This document shows, one piece after another, positions 9,090-16,610 of a DNA stretch of 51,573 bases; positions within the stretch are counted from its first letter, which is position 1; the number at the start of each line of letters is the position of its first letter. The stretch lies in assembly GCA_045613585.1 (NCBI GenBank), contig JAZLBG010000016.1, forward strand, positions 1 through 51,573, written 5' to 3'. Below the pieces are notes generated by a model, which was not told where the DNA came from, ran no database searches, and saw only the letters and a list, made by a program, of their open reading frames with translations. Origin of the DNA: Fimenecus sp045613585. GTDB lineage: Bacteria; Bacillota; Clostridia; Oscillospirales; Acutalibacteraceae. The position numbers and the translations under genes are program-made.

Positions 9090-9194
9090 TTAATCATCCC
9101 TTTCCAAAACCTATAAAAATTATACTACAAAACATTTGTAAAATAAAGCAAAGAAATCTAAAAATTACTTTTTTCGTTAAATTGATTAAAAAAA

Positions 9195-9219
9195 GGCAGC
9201 AAGCATTGTGCTTACTGCC
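9195..9219 (-). terminator. Terminator after the ion transporter gene
   Basis: GGCAG...CTGCC stem extended inward by AAGCA/TGCTT with single mismatches, followed on the minus strand by seven T. It lies just beyond the transporter stop at 9237. Confidence 0.8.
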
Positions 9220-9236
9220 AATAAAAACACCTGTTT

Positions 9237-10610
9237 TTATTTCCAGATTACCCAAAGAAGGATATATCCAGTAATAACTGCAGCCATTGTGAATGGCACG
9301 CCATATTTCATAAATGTTGTACTCTTAACCTCATAACCTTCTTTGCGAAGAATACCAATGCCTGCAATATTTGCAGAAGCACCGATTGGTGTAAGATTAC
9401 CGCCAAGTGTAGCTCCGCAAAGAAGACCATAATAAAGAAGAATTGGATTCATACCAATTTCATTTGCAATAACAGGAACAATTGAAAGCATTGTTGCAGT
9501 ATATGGAATATTGTCAATAAATGCCGAAAGAATAACTGACATCCAAACAATAATTGTAAAAATTAAAAATGGTGAGCCAGCACCGATACTCGCAATTGCA
9601 GAGCCAATAATATCAATAACACCAGCGTTTTTAATGCCACCGATTACAACAAAAAGTCCTGAAAGAAGAACAATTGTAAACCAGTCAATTTCTTTAATAG
9701 ATGCTTTAAGAACCTCTTTATTCTTTTTAATAAAGATTTCACGGATAAGCCCTGCTAAGAAAAATGCAATACAAATAATACCATTTGTAATATCAGGCTT
9801 GTAGAGCTGACCTTCTGCTGCATTATCTTTATAAGGAATAAATGAAACAGCAATAAGTGCTAAAACTGTGCCAACAAGTAAAATAGTTGGGAATTTATCT
9901 TCAACTACTGTGCGTGAGTTAAACTCAATTTTATCTTTTTCTTTACGGAACATAAAGAGAATAATAAGCGCAGAAACAACAGCGCCAGCTTGAACAACCC
10001 AGAACATACCTACGTGGCCATTGTGAACAAAAAAGTCAGAAAAATCAAGATTAGCAGCTTTTGCAAGAAGAATTGATGTTGTATCACCAACAAGAGTTGC
10101 TGCTCCCTGAAGATTTGAAGAAACTGCAATACAAATAATTGATGGAACAGGAGAAATATTGATTTTTTTGCAGAATGCAAGTGCTACTGGAGCAATCATA
10201 AGCACAGTGGCAACATTATCAACAAAAGCTGAAACAATACCTGCAAAAAGTGAAAGAGCTACAACTGTCCATTTAACATTAGGCATTTTTGAAATAAGAA
10301 TGTCTGACATAAGTTGTGGCATTTTTGACTCAATAAAAAGATATACAGTGCCCATTGTACCAGCAATCATCATTATAACATTCCAGTCAATTTCACTTAA
10401 GGCGTCTGTTATTCCATAAGTAAATGTGCTGTCACCAATTGCAAAAAATCCTTCACCAAAAAGATTAGGATTTACAGAAGCAATAATACCAAGTACTATA
10501 AAGATTATAGCAGAAGTAACTGTGATATATGGTCTGATTTTTTGGAATGCAAGCATAAGAATATATGTAATTGCAAAAATCACCAAGGCTGTAACTGTAA
10601 TTGGACTCAT
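9237..10610 (-). CDS. ArsB/NhaD-type (SLC13 / ion transporter superfamily) permease
   Basis: A 457-aa membrane protein with about 12 hydrophobic segments, of the ArsB/NhaD/SLC13 ion transporter superfamily. It has two related halves with the paired motifs FVDNVATVLMIAPV and FIDNIPYTATMLSIVP. Each is followed by a re-entrant loop: GDTTSILLA in the first half and GGNLTPIGASANI in the second. This layout fits Na+/H+ antiporters of the NhaD type or arsenite/anion exporters. The start at 10610 has GGAGGAA 6 bases upstream. The frame opens further to 10745, but that stretch is a structured leader, not protein. It is a single-gene transcript with its own promoter, a folded 5' RNA and a terminator ahead of the start, so expression probably responds to a ligand. 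The ion is uncertain. Confidence 0.82.
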   Translation of the reverse strand: MSPITVTALVIFAITYILMLAFQKIRPYITVTSAIIFIVLGIIASVNPNLFGEGFFAIGDSTFTYGITDALSEIDWNVIMMIAGTMGTVYLFIESKMPQLMSDILISKMPNVKWTVVALSLFAGIVSAFVDNVATVLMIAPVALAFCKKINISPVPSIICIAVSSNLQGAATLVGDTTSILLAKAANLDFSDFFVHNGHVGMFWVVQAGAVVSALIILFMFRKEKDKIEFNSRTVVEDKFPTILLVGTVLALIAVSFIPYKDNAAEGQLYKPDITNGIICIAFFLAGLIREIFIKKNKEVLKASIKEIDWFTIVLLSGLFVVIGGIKNAGVIDIIGSAIASIGAGSPFLIFTIIVWMSVILSAFIDNIPYTATMLSIVPVIANEIGMNPILLYYGLLCGATLGGNLTPIGASANIAGIGILRKEGYEVKSTTFMKYGVPFTMAAVITGYILLWVIWK

Positions 10611-10631
10611 AAAAATTCCTCCAACAAAAAA

Positions 10632-10741
10632 TGGATTCCCGAAAATAGGGGAATCCACATAAGAACACACAATAAATGAGTTCATCGAAACAAATAGAAA
10701 ACAAAAGTTTCTATGACAGACTCCACCCTTGTTTCGAGTAC
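10632..10741 (-). ncRNA. Structured 5' leader with terminator: candidate riboswitch for the ion transporter
   Basis: Between the promoter and the ribosome site the minus strand can fold into two domains. The first (10686-10736) is closed by CGAAACAA / TTGTTTCG and contains an inner ATAGAAA / TTTCTAT hairpin. A single-stranded purine-rich stretch, GGGTGGAGTCTGTC, lies on the 5' side between the two stems, which looks like a ligand pocket. The second (10632-10656) is an intrinsic terminator, TGGATTCCC / GGGAATCCA plus TTTTTT, placed just before GGAGG. Aptamer-plus-terminator order is the usual riboswitch design. Given the antiporter-like gene, a Na+-I (DUF1646) or nhaA-type metal riboswitch is a reasonable guess, but I cannot match a consensus from memory. 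Confidence 0.6.
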
Positions 10742-10747
10742 ACAAAA

Positions 10748-10776
10748 ATTATATATCACATTGTTAAAAAAGTCAA
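10748..10776 (-). promoter_or_regulatory. Sigma-A promoter for the ion transporter leader
   Basis: TTGACT (10776-10771), 17-bp spacer, TATAAT (10753-10748). Transcription should start near 10741, just before the folded leader. The -35 box is the end of the fucose operon terminator stem. Confidence 0.85.
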
Positions 10777-10800
10777 CAAGTTGAGTTTAACTTGTTGACT
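10771..10800 (-). terminator. Terminator of the fuc operon
   Basis: A 12-bp perfect stem AGTCAACAAGTT / AACTTGTTGACT with a 6-base loop, followed by TTTTT. It starts 9 bp after the fucK stop. Its last six stem bases are the -35 box of the next promoter. Confidence 0.9.
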
Positions 10801-10808
10801 TTCTTTAA

Positions 10809-12173
10809 TTAATTTTTAATGAATGAATTTTTAATAAGTTCACGGGCAGAAACAAGGTCAAGCCCTTTATCAAGATACATAAGCTGCACCATAAGATTTC
10901 CAGCAGCAGTAGCTTCAACAGGTCCCGCAATTACTTTTTTGCCAGTATATTTTTCAGTAAGTGAGTTAAGATAACTGTCTTTACATCCGCCACCAACAAT
11001 GTTGATTACATCAACCTGCTTATTGCTGATTTCTTCAACAATCTTAACTGCTTCCATATAAGTTTTTGCAAGTGAATGATAAACTGAATTTAATACATCT
11101 CCAATTGGTAATTGAGGCTTGTTAAGATAATTTCTAATTGCTTCAACCATATTGTCAGGAGCTAAAAATTCTTCTGCATTAGGGTTAATGTATTCTGTAA
11201 AATCACTGTCCATAGCCATTTGCATCATCTCGTCATAAGTGTATTTTTTATCGAGATTTTTGCGAATATTCTGGAAAAGCCACATACCCATAATGTTTTC
11301 AAGAAAACGATAACGATGCTCAATGCCACCCTCGTTGGTGAATCCTGAATTCATAGCTTTTTCACAAGTCACAGGCTGTGTATTTTCAGTGCCAATAAGA
11401 CTCCAAGTGCCTGAAGAAATGTAAATACCATTATCACCAACAGAGCAAGATGCAACTGCAGATGCAGTATCGTGAGAAGCACAAAGAATAACAGTAGTGT
11501 CAAAACCGATTTCTTCTTTAACTTCGTCACTCAAATTGCCAACAACTGTACCAGGCAATGAAAGGGGAGTAAAGATTTTTTGTGGAATACCTAATTTTTC
11601 AAGTATTTCTTCATCTCTTTCAAAGGTCTGTGTATTAACAAGTCCGCCAGTTGTGCTGAGTGTGTATTCGTTTTTAATTTCACCTGTAAGCTTAAATGAA
11701 AAATACTCAGGCATCATTAAAAAGTATTCTGCATTTTGAAGTTTTCCACTTTTTTTATCACAGTACAACTGATAAATTGAGTTGTAGTTAGTAGCTTGAA
11801 TACCTGTACGCTCATATAATTCTTTTCGTGGAATAATCTTATCAATTTCTTCTGGGATTCCAAGAGTTCTGCTGTCACGATATGACACTGCAGGCATAAT
11901 CTCTTTCTTGTCTTTATCAAGAAGTACATAGTCAACGCCCCAAGTGTCAATAGCAACAGTGTCAGGAGTAATACCACGATTTCTACACTCTTTAAGACCA
12001 TTTTTAATTTCTTCAAAGAGCTTTTCAATATCCCAACAAAGAGTACCATCAATATCTACTATTCCGTTTTCAAAACGGTAAATTTCTTCAAGTTGTAACT
12101 TGCCATTTTCTATGTAACCAAGAATATGACGGCCACTTGAAGCACCCATATCAATAGCTAAACAGTATTTCAT
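10809..12173 (-). CDS. fucK: L-fuculokinase (FGGY kinase, rhamnulokinase-like)
   Basis: A 454-aa FGGY-family carbohydrate kinase that, by context, phosphorylates L-fuculose to L-fuculose 1-phosphate with ATP. The N-terminus AIDMGASSGRHILGY carries the phosphate-1 motif in the form typical of rhamnulokinases (RhaB) rather than E. coli FucK. The C-terminal lobe contains INIVGGGCKDSYLNSL (adenosine-binding motif). The ATG at 12173 shares a base with the fucU stop (TGATG), so the genes are coupled. A longer frame to 12245 lies inside fucU and is not used. It is the last gene before the operon terminator. RhaB-like kinases acting on fuculose are known from gut Firmicutes; rhamnulose is an alternative only if the operon also serves rhamnose. 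Confidence 0.87.
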   Translation of the reverse strand: MKYCLAIDMGASSGRHILGYIENGKLQLEEIYRFENGIVDIDGTLCWDIEKLFEEIKNGLKECRNRGITPDTVAIDTWGVDYVLLDKDKKEIMPAVSYRDSRTLGIPEEIDKIIPRKELYERTGIQATNYNSIYQLYCDKKSGKLQNAEYFLMMPEYFSFKLTGEIKNEYTLSTTGGLVNTQTFERDEEILEKLGIPQKIFTPLSLPGTVVGNLSDEVKEEIGFDTTVILCASHDTASAVASCSVGDNGIYISSGTWSLIGTENTQPVTCEKAMNSGFTNEGGIEHRYRFLENIMGMWLFQNIRKNLDKKYTYDEMMQMAMDSDFTEYINPNAEEFLAPDNMVEAIRNYLNKPQLPIGDVLNSVYHSLAKTYMEAVKIVEEISNKQVDVINIVGGGCKDSYLNSLTEKYTGKKVIAGPVEATAAGNLMVQLMYLDKGLDLVSARELIKNSFIKN

Positions 12174-12607
12174 CAGATAACACCCTTTTGAAGAATAAGA
12201 TTTGCATAAAGTGCAGATTCGCCAGTTGCAATAATTGCATAGCACTTTTTAGCCTCTTCATAAAATGCAAAACGCTCGATTTCACCGAAAGCATTAGCAC
12301 CACGGTCGTCGTGTTTTGCAACGATTTTTTTGTATTCGTCCCAAATAGGAGTCTCAACAGTATCGCCCGCCATAACCTGCATAAGTGATACAGGGTTTTC
12401 TACATATGTATCAAGAGGGAAAACTGTAAGAATAGCATCAAGCAAATCTGTAGCAGAGTGTCCGTCAGCACGAATTACAATAGCGTCTTTGCCCATGCTT
12501 TCAGCGGGGAAGTTAGCATCAGCAATAACAATTCTGTCACTGTGTCCCATTTCGCAAAGCACTTTGAGCATTTCTGGAGACAAGATTTTTGGAATATTTT
12601 TAAGCAT
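12173..12607 (-). CDS. fucU: L-fucose mutarotase FucU
   Basis: A 144-aa RbsD/FucU-family mutarotase that interconverts alpha- and beta-L-fucopyranose so that the isomerase receives its preferred anomer. It starts MLKNIPKILSPEMLKVLCEM, typical of FucU, then GHSDRIVIADANFPAES with the conserved His and Asp of this family. The end (IIATGESALYANLILQKGVI) is the usual FucU C-terminus. The start has GGAAGATTAAT just upstream, and the gene lies 2 bp after fucA. Between fucA and fucK it completes the catabolic set. Confidence 0.94.
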   Translation of the reverse strand: MLKNIPKILSPEMLKVLCEMGHSDRIVIADANFPAESMGKDAIVIRADGHSATDLLDAILTVFPLDTYVENPVSLMQVMAGDTVETPIWDEYKKIVAKHDDRGANAFGEIERFAFYEEAKKCYAIIATGESALYANLILQKGVI

Positions 12608-12609
12608 AA

Positions 12610-13305
12610 TTAATCTTCCTTATTGTAATGTTTATAACCAGGGTGCTTACCTGTAACACCATAGTAATTTTCTCTTAAATATAAAAGTTTATCAATGTTT
12701 TCTTTTGAGATTTCCTGCGCACCGCCAAGAAGGTGAGCAGTAAGAGAAATTTTAGCAAACAATTCAAGAGTTTCCATTCTGTAGTATGCAGTAATAAGGT
12801 CGCAACCAACTGCAAGTGCACCGTGATTCTGTAAAAGCATAACATCGTGCTCTTTAAGATAAGGTGCAATAGCCTCAGGCACTTCGTTTGTACTTGGAGT
12901 ACCATAAGGAGTAAGTGGAATTGAACCGATTGCAATAACAGTTTCAATCATTGAGTATTCGTCAAGACTCTTGCCTGCAACCGCATAACCTGTTGCTGTA
13001 GCAGGGTGAGCATGTACAACTGCACCAACGTCTTCACGTTCTTTATAGCAACGAAGATGCATTTTAATTTCACTTGATGGCTTGTAAGGAGCACCCTCAA
13101 GCACTTCACCATCAGCGTTAATTACAACAAGCTTTTCAGGTGTGATAAAGCTTTTGCTGATACCAGTAGGTGTAGCCATAAAGTTTCCATCAGGAAGTTT
13201 TACAGATACATTACCGTCATTTGCAGCAACCCAACCGAGTTGCCACATTTTGTGGCAGACATCACAAATCTGCTCACGAATTTCCATATATGATAAATTT
13301 GACAT
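12610..13305 (-). CDS. fucA: L-fuculose-1-phosphate aldolase (class II aldolase)
   Basis: A 231-aa zinc-dependent class II aldolase that splits L-fuculose 1-phosphate into DHAP and L-lactaldehyde. Visible family features are NDGNVSVKLPDGNF (phosphate loop), the catalytic Glu in PSSEIKMH, the zinc ligands in VVHAHPAT, and a third zinc ligand in LLQNHGALAVG. A GAGGTAA site lies 6 bases before the ATG. It sits between fucI and fucU, which makes the substrate assignment firm. Enzymes of this family also cleave 5-deoxyribulose 1-phosphate and methylthioribulose 1-phosphate in the DHAP shunt. That matters because mtnA and fucO lie elsewhere in this window. Confidence 0.93.
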   Translation of the reverse strand: MSNLSYMEIREQICDVCHKMWQLGWVAANDGNVSVKLPDGNFMATPTGISKSFITPEKLVVINADGEVLEGAPYKPSSEIKMHLRCYKEREDVGAVVHAHPATATGYAVAGKSLDEYSMIETVIAIGSIPLTPYGTPSTNEVPEAIAPYLKEHDVMLLQNHGALAVGCDLITAYYRMETLELFAKISLTAHLLGGAQEISKENIDKLLYLRENYYGVTGKHPGYKHYNKED

Positions 13306-13318
13306 ATTTAATTACCTC

Positions 13319-15115
13319 TTATTTCTTGAAAAGTGGGCCAAAATTCTGGCAAGCTCTATAGTCGGCACTTTCTTTATCCATACCAAATGCATTCCATGCT
13401 GCAGGACGGAAAATCTTGTATTCATCTACGTTGTGCATACAAACAGGAATACGAAGCATTGAGCAAAGAGTAATAAGGTCTGCACCAATATGTCCGTATG
13501 AAATAGCACCGTGGTTAGCGCCCCAGTTGTTCATAACTTCATAAGCAGTTTTGAATGCGCCTTCACCAGTTGTTCTTGGAGCAAACCAAGTGCAAGGCCA
13601 TGTGTAGTCAGTTCTCTTCCAAAGTGCATCAGAAACATCTTCAGGGAGTTCAACTGTCCAACCTTCTGCAATTTGTACAACAGGACCAAGACCTTTAACA
13701 AGGTTAAGTCTAATCATAGTTGCAGGCATTTCTGCACGAGTTTCAAATCTTGATGAATATCCGCCACCTCTGAAGTAACCAACGTCAGCATAGTTCCAAG
13801 TAGCATTTTCCATAATTGCTTTCTGGTCTGCTTCAGTAACTTCATACCAAGGCTTAATTACAGCGTTGCCGTTTTCGTCTTTAGCAGCACCGTTAGCGTC
13901 AAGACAGCAAGCACCTGAGTTGATAAGGTGAATAATACCGTCACTATCTTTTGCTTTGCCCTCAATATCATAACCTGTAACACGCTTAATAGCGTCACCA
14001 CTCCAATATGTACGAACATCGGCAAACATCTGTGCACGGTTTGTAAGGAGTTTCATAAAGAGCATACCAAGACCGTTAAGAACATCGTTTTCTGTAGCAA
14101 GAATGTAAGGTTCTCTTGCACCATTCCAGTCGAATGATGTATTGAGCATTGATTCAGGGAAGTCACAGTTAGGGTAGAAGTCTGTCCATTGACGCTGACC
14201 TTGGAAACCTGCTGCAATAGCGTTGTGACCAACCATTTCTTCTTCGCAACCCTTAGGAAGTTTGTCGTTACCATTCATAAGGTCTTTAATAATAACCATC
14301 ATCTTAACAACAAATTCCCAGTCTGCATCTTTTTCTGCACGAGTTTTCTGAAGATTTTCAGGATTTTTATCAAAACCTTCAATGCAGTTTTCTTTAGCCC
14401 AAGCAAGAGCCTTTTCATATTCATCTTTGTCATAGATTTCTTCTGTCATTCGACGAATAATTTCAACTTCGTCAACAGATTCAACCCTCATACCAAGGTA
14501 GTCTTCAATAAAGTCAGAGTCAATAATTGAACCGCCAATACCCATACAGATTGAACCAATCTGAAGATATGATTTGCCACGCATTGTAGCAGCAGCCACA
14601 GCAGCACGACCAAAACGAAGAAGTTTTTCTTCTACGTCTGCAGGAATTGTTTCATCGTCAAGGTCCTGAACATCGTGACCATAAATACCGAATGCAGGAA
14701 GCCCCTTCTGTGCATGAGTAGCAAGAACAGATGCAAGATAAACAGCACCTGGACGCTCTGTGCCATTAAAGCCCCAAACTGCCTTGATTGTGTGTGGGTC
14801 AGTGTCCATTGTTTCTGAACCATAGCACCAGCAAGGTGTAACTGTAACAGTAATGTCAACGCCTTCTTTACGGAATTTGTCAGCACAAGCAGCAGCTTCC
14901 GCAACACGACCAATGGTAGTGTCAGCAATAACAACCTTTACAGGTTCACCGTTTGAATATTTAAGGTTATCAGTAAAAAGTTTAGCAGCACGTTTTGCCA
15001 TACCCATTGTCTGGTCTTCAAGTGACTCACGAACGCCAAGCACACCGCGTCTGCCGTCAATTGTAGGACGAATACCAATTACAGGATAATCGCCGATAAG
15101 TCTGTTTTTAGCCAT
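13319..15115 (-). CDS. fucI: L-fucose isomerase
   Basis: A 598-aa L-fucose isomerase that converts L-fucose to L-fuculose, Mn2+-dependent and cytosolic. Length matches the family (about 590-600 aa). It opens MAKNRLIGDYPVIGIRPTID, a hallmark of FucI, and contains GRRGVLGVRESLEDQTMGMA and the late segment YGHIGADLITLCSMLRIPV. The metal ligands Glu and Asp are expected in the middle domain (WNGAREPYILATENDVLNG). GGGG precedes the ATG after a 45-base leader. It is the first gene of fucI-fucA-fucU-fucK, and the intervals of 2-13 bp or overlaps imply one transcript. No regulator or fucose permease is in the operon. Confidence 0.96.
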   Translation of the reverse strand: MAKNRLIGDYPVIGIRPTIDGRRGVLGVRESLEDQTMGMAKRAAKLFTDNLKYSNGEPVKVVIADTTIGRVAEAAACADKFRKEGVDITVTVTPCWCYGSETMDTDPHTIKAVWGFNGTERPGAVYLASVLATHAQKGLPAFGIYGHDVQDLDDETIPADVEEKLLRFGRAAVAAATMRGKSYLQIGSICMGIGGSIIDSDFIEDYLGMRVESVDEVEIIRRMTEEIYDKDEYEKALAWAKENCIEGFDKNPENLQKTRAEKDADWEFVVKMMVIIKDLMNGNDKLPKGCEEEMVGHNAIAAGFQGQRQWTDFYPNCDFPESMLNTSFDWNGAREPYILATENDVLNGLGMLFMKLLTNRAQMFADVRTYWSGDAIKRVTGYDIEGKAKDSDGIIHLINSGACCLDANGAAKDENGNAVIKPWYEVTEADQKAIMENATWNYADVGYFRGGGYSSRFETRAEMPATMIRLNLVKGLGPVVQIAEGWTVELPEDVSDALWKRTDYTWPCTWFAPRTTGEGAFKTAYEVMNNWGANHGAISYGHIGADLITLCSMLRIPVCMHNVDEYKIFRPAAWNAFGMDKESADYRACQNFGPLFKK

Positions 15116-15165
15116 AATAATTTCCCCTTTACAAAAGTAAAATTAATATAAAATTATACAAATAT

Positions 15166-15194
15166 AGTATATCAAATTGCTTATTTCAAGTCAA
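15166..15194 (-). promoter_or_regulatory. Promoter of the fuc operon
   Basis: TTGACT (15194-15189), 17-bp spacer, TATACT (15171-15166), about 50 bp before fucI. It begins directly after the T run of the upstream terminator. I see no clear cre or dedicated operator. Confidence 0.8.
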
Positions 15195-15198
15195 TAAA

Positions 15199-15225
15199 AA
15201 ACAGAGCGTTTTTCACGCTCTGTTT
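15199..15225 (-). terminator. Terminator after the M20 peptidase gene
   Basis: AAACAGAGCG / CGCTCTGTTT stem, 7-base loop, then TTTTTT on the minus strand. It separates the symporter-peptidase unit from the fuc operon. Confidence 0.88.
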
Positions 15226-15228
15226 GGC

Positions 15229-16608
15229 TTAATAACTAATTCTTTTAATAAAATCTTTATAGAAGCAAACGCACTGACCAATATTTTCAATATAAATATG
15301 CTCGTTAGCACTGTGAATGGTGTCAAATTGCTTCTTATCAAGGTCAATAGGAGCAAAACGAAGAATATTGTCTGCTACATCTGTGAAACGTCTTGCATCT
15401 GTGCCTGCAGTAAGAAGATAAGGTGCTACTATAACATCAGGGAAGTTTTCATTCATAACTTCTTCTAAGATTTTATATGGTTTGGAGGTATATGATGAAG
15501 GCTCACAATAGTCTCTTTCAATCTGTTCAATTTCTACACCATATTTTTCAGCAATTTTCTTGATTTTTTCTAATCCGTTAAGTAAATCATCTTCACGTAC
15601 ACAACGCAGAAACATGGTTGCTTCTGCATCTTTTGCCTTGATTTGTGGAGCAATCTCTTTACCTGCAAAAACAGTGGTGAAAGTAATGCCTGTTGAAAGC
15701 ATAGCTTTTGCTGTAGGTATTGTTAACATTACCTTTTTGATGATAGGAGCAAAAAGTGAAAGATGATTGAATAAGAAACTTAAAGGAAAAGCCATATAAG
15801 GAGCGTGAGATTCAAAAGTAGCTCTTACTTCAGGCTGAAATTTTGCTTTGTAGATTTTTGCATTACCAACTTCATTAATAAATGAAGAAAGTCTTAAAAT
15901 TGAACTGTCGTCAGATGGGTTTAATCCACCATGACCTTTTGTAATTTGTGTTGCCTTGCATTTGTATAAATGACGACTTTTTTCATGAACTGCAACCATA
16001 GCACTTTTAGCAGTAACAGTAGGAATCATACCTGTTGTTATTGCACCACCCTCGTCGAGTACTGCTTCAAAGTGAATGTTATTTTCTTTAAAGTATTTTG
16101 TAGCAAGCACCATTCCTTCGCCGCAAACCTCTTCATTATCTGAAGAGCCAATGTAAAGGTTAATACCATCGAACTCATAACCTTCTTTGATGAGCTCTTC
16201 GCAAGCTTGCAATTCTGCAAAAAGGGGAGTCTTAGTATCAATTGTACCACGCCCAAAAAGAGCACCATCTTTTTCTACTGCATTAAATGGGTCAGTTTCC
16301 CATTTGTCATCACCATCAACAACGTCATGATGTGACATAAGCATAATATTCTTTTTAGCATTTTTGCCTTTTATAACATATACAAAACATCCGTTGCCAA
16401 AAGTAAGTTTTTTTGCCTTTCCACAAAGATTAGGAAAACATTCTTCAACAACATTATAGAATTTCTGAAATTCTTCTTTATTTTCGTAATTATCAGTGAA
16501 AACAGTTTTGCAATCCACCATTTTTTTGAGAGTAGAAACGTATTCTTGACGGATTTCTGCAGATACGTTTTTACGACTTTCAATACCTTTTAATTCTCGT
16601 TTTATCAT
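15229..16608 (-). CDS. M20 family metallopeptidase
   Basis: A 459-aa zinc-dependent amidohydrolase of peptidase family M20 (ArgE/DapE/carboxypeptidase S type). The metal-binding motifs are MLMSHHDVVDGD, GRGTIDTKTPLFAE and SDNEEVCGEG. A later His is in TIHSANEHIYI near the end. A lid or dimerisation domain occupies roughly residues 210-330. It resembles the PM20D1/carboxypeptidase S branch, whose members cleave dipeptides or N-acyl amino acids. The gene starts 2 bp after the GPH-type transporter stop, so the two are co-transcribed. The transporter may import a substrate or export a product, but I cannot name it. No signal peptide: cytosolic. Confidence 0.87.
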   Translation of the reverse strand: MIKRELKGIESRKNVSAEIRQEYVSTLKKMVDCKTVFTDNYENKEEFQKFYNVVEECFPNLCGKAKKLTFGNGCFVYVIKGKNAKKNIMLMSHHDVVDGDDKWETDPFNAVEKDGALFGRGTIDTKTPLFAELQACEELIKEGYEFDGINLYIGSSDNEEVCGEGMVLATKYFKENNIHFEAVLDEGGAITTGMIPTVTAKSAMVAVHEKSRHLYKCKATQITKGHGGLNPSDDSSILRLSSFINEVGNAKIYKAKFQPEVRATFESHAPYMAFPLSFLFNHLSLFAPIIKKVMLTIPTAKAMLSTGITFTTVFAGKEIAPQIKAKDAEATMFLRCVREDDLLNGLEKIKKIAEKYGVEIEQIERDYCEPSSYTSKPYKILEEVMNENFPDVIVAPYLLTAGTDARRFTDVADNILRFAPIDLDKKQFDTIHSANEHIYIENIGQCVCFYKDFIKRISY

Positions 16609-16610
16609 AA

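Noticed and set aside
10611..10745. N-terminal extension of the ion transporter by 45 residues.
   Set aside because: The stretch is the folded leader with terminator; GGAGG directly precedes the ATG at 10610.
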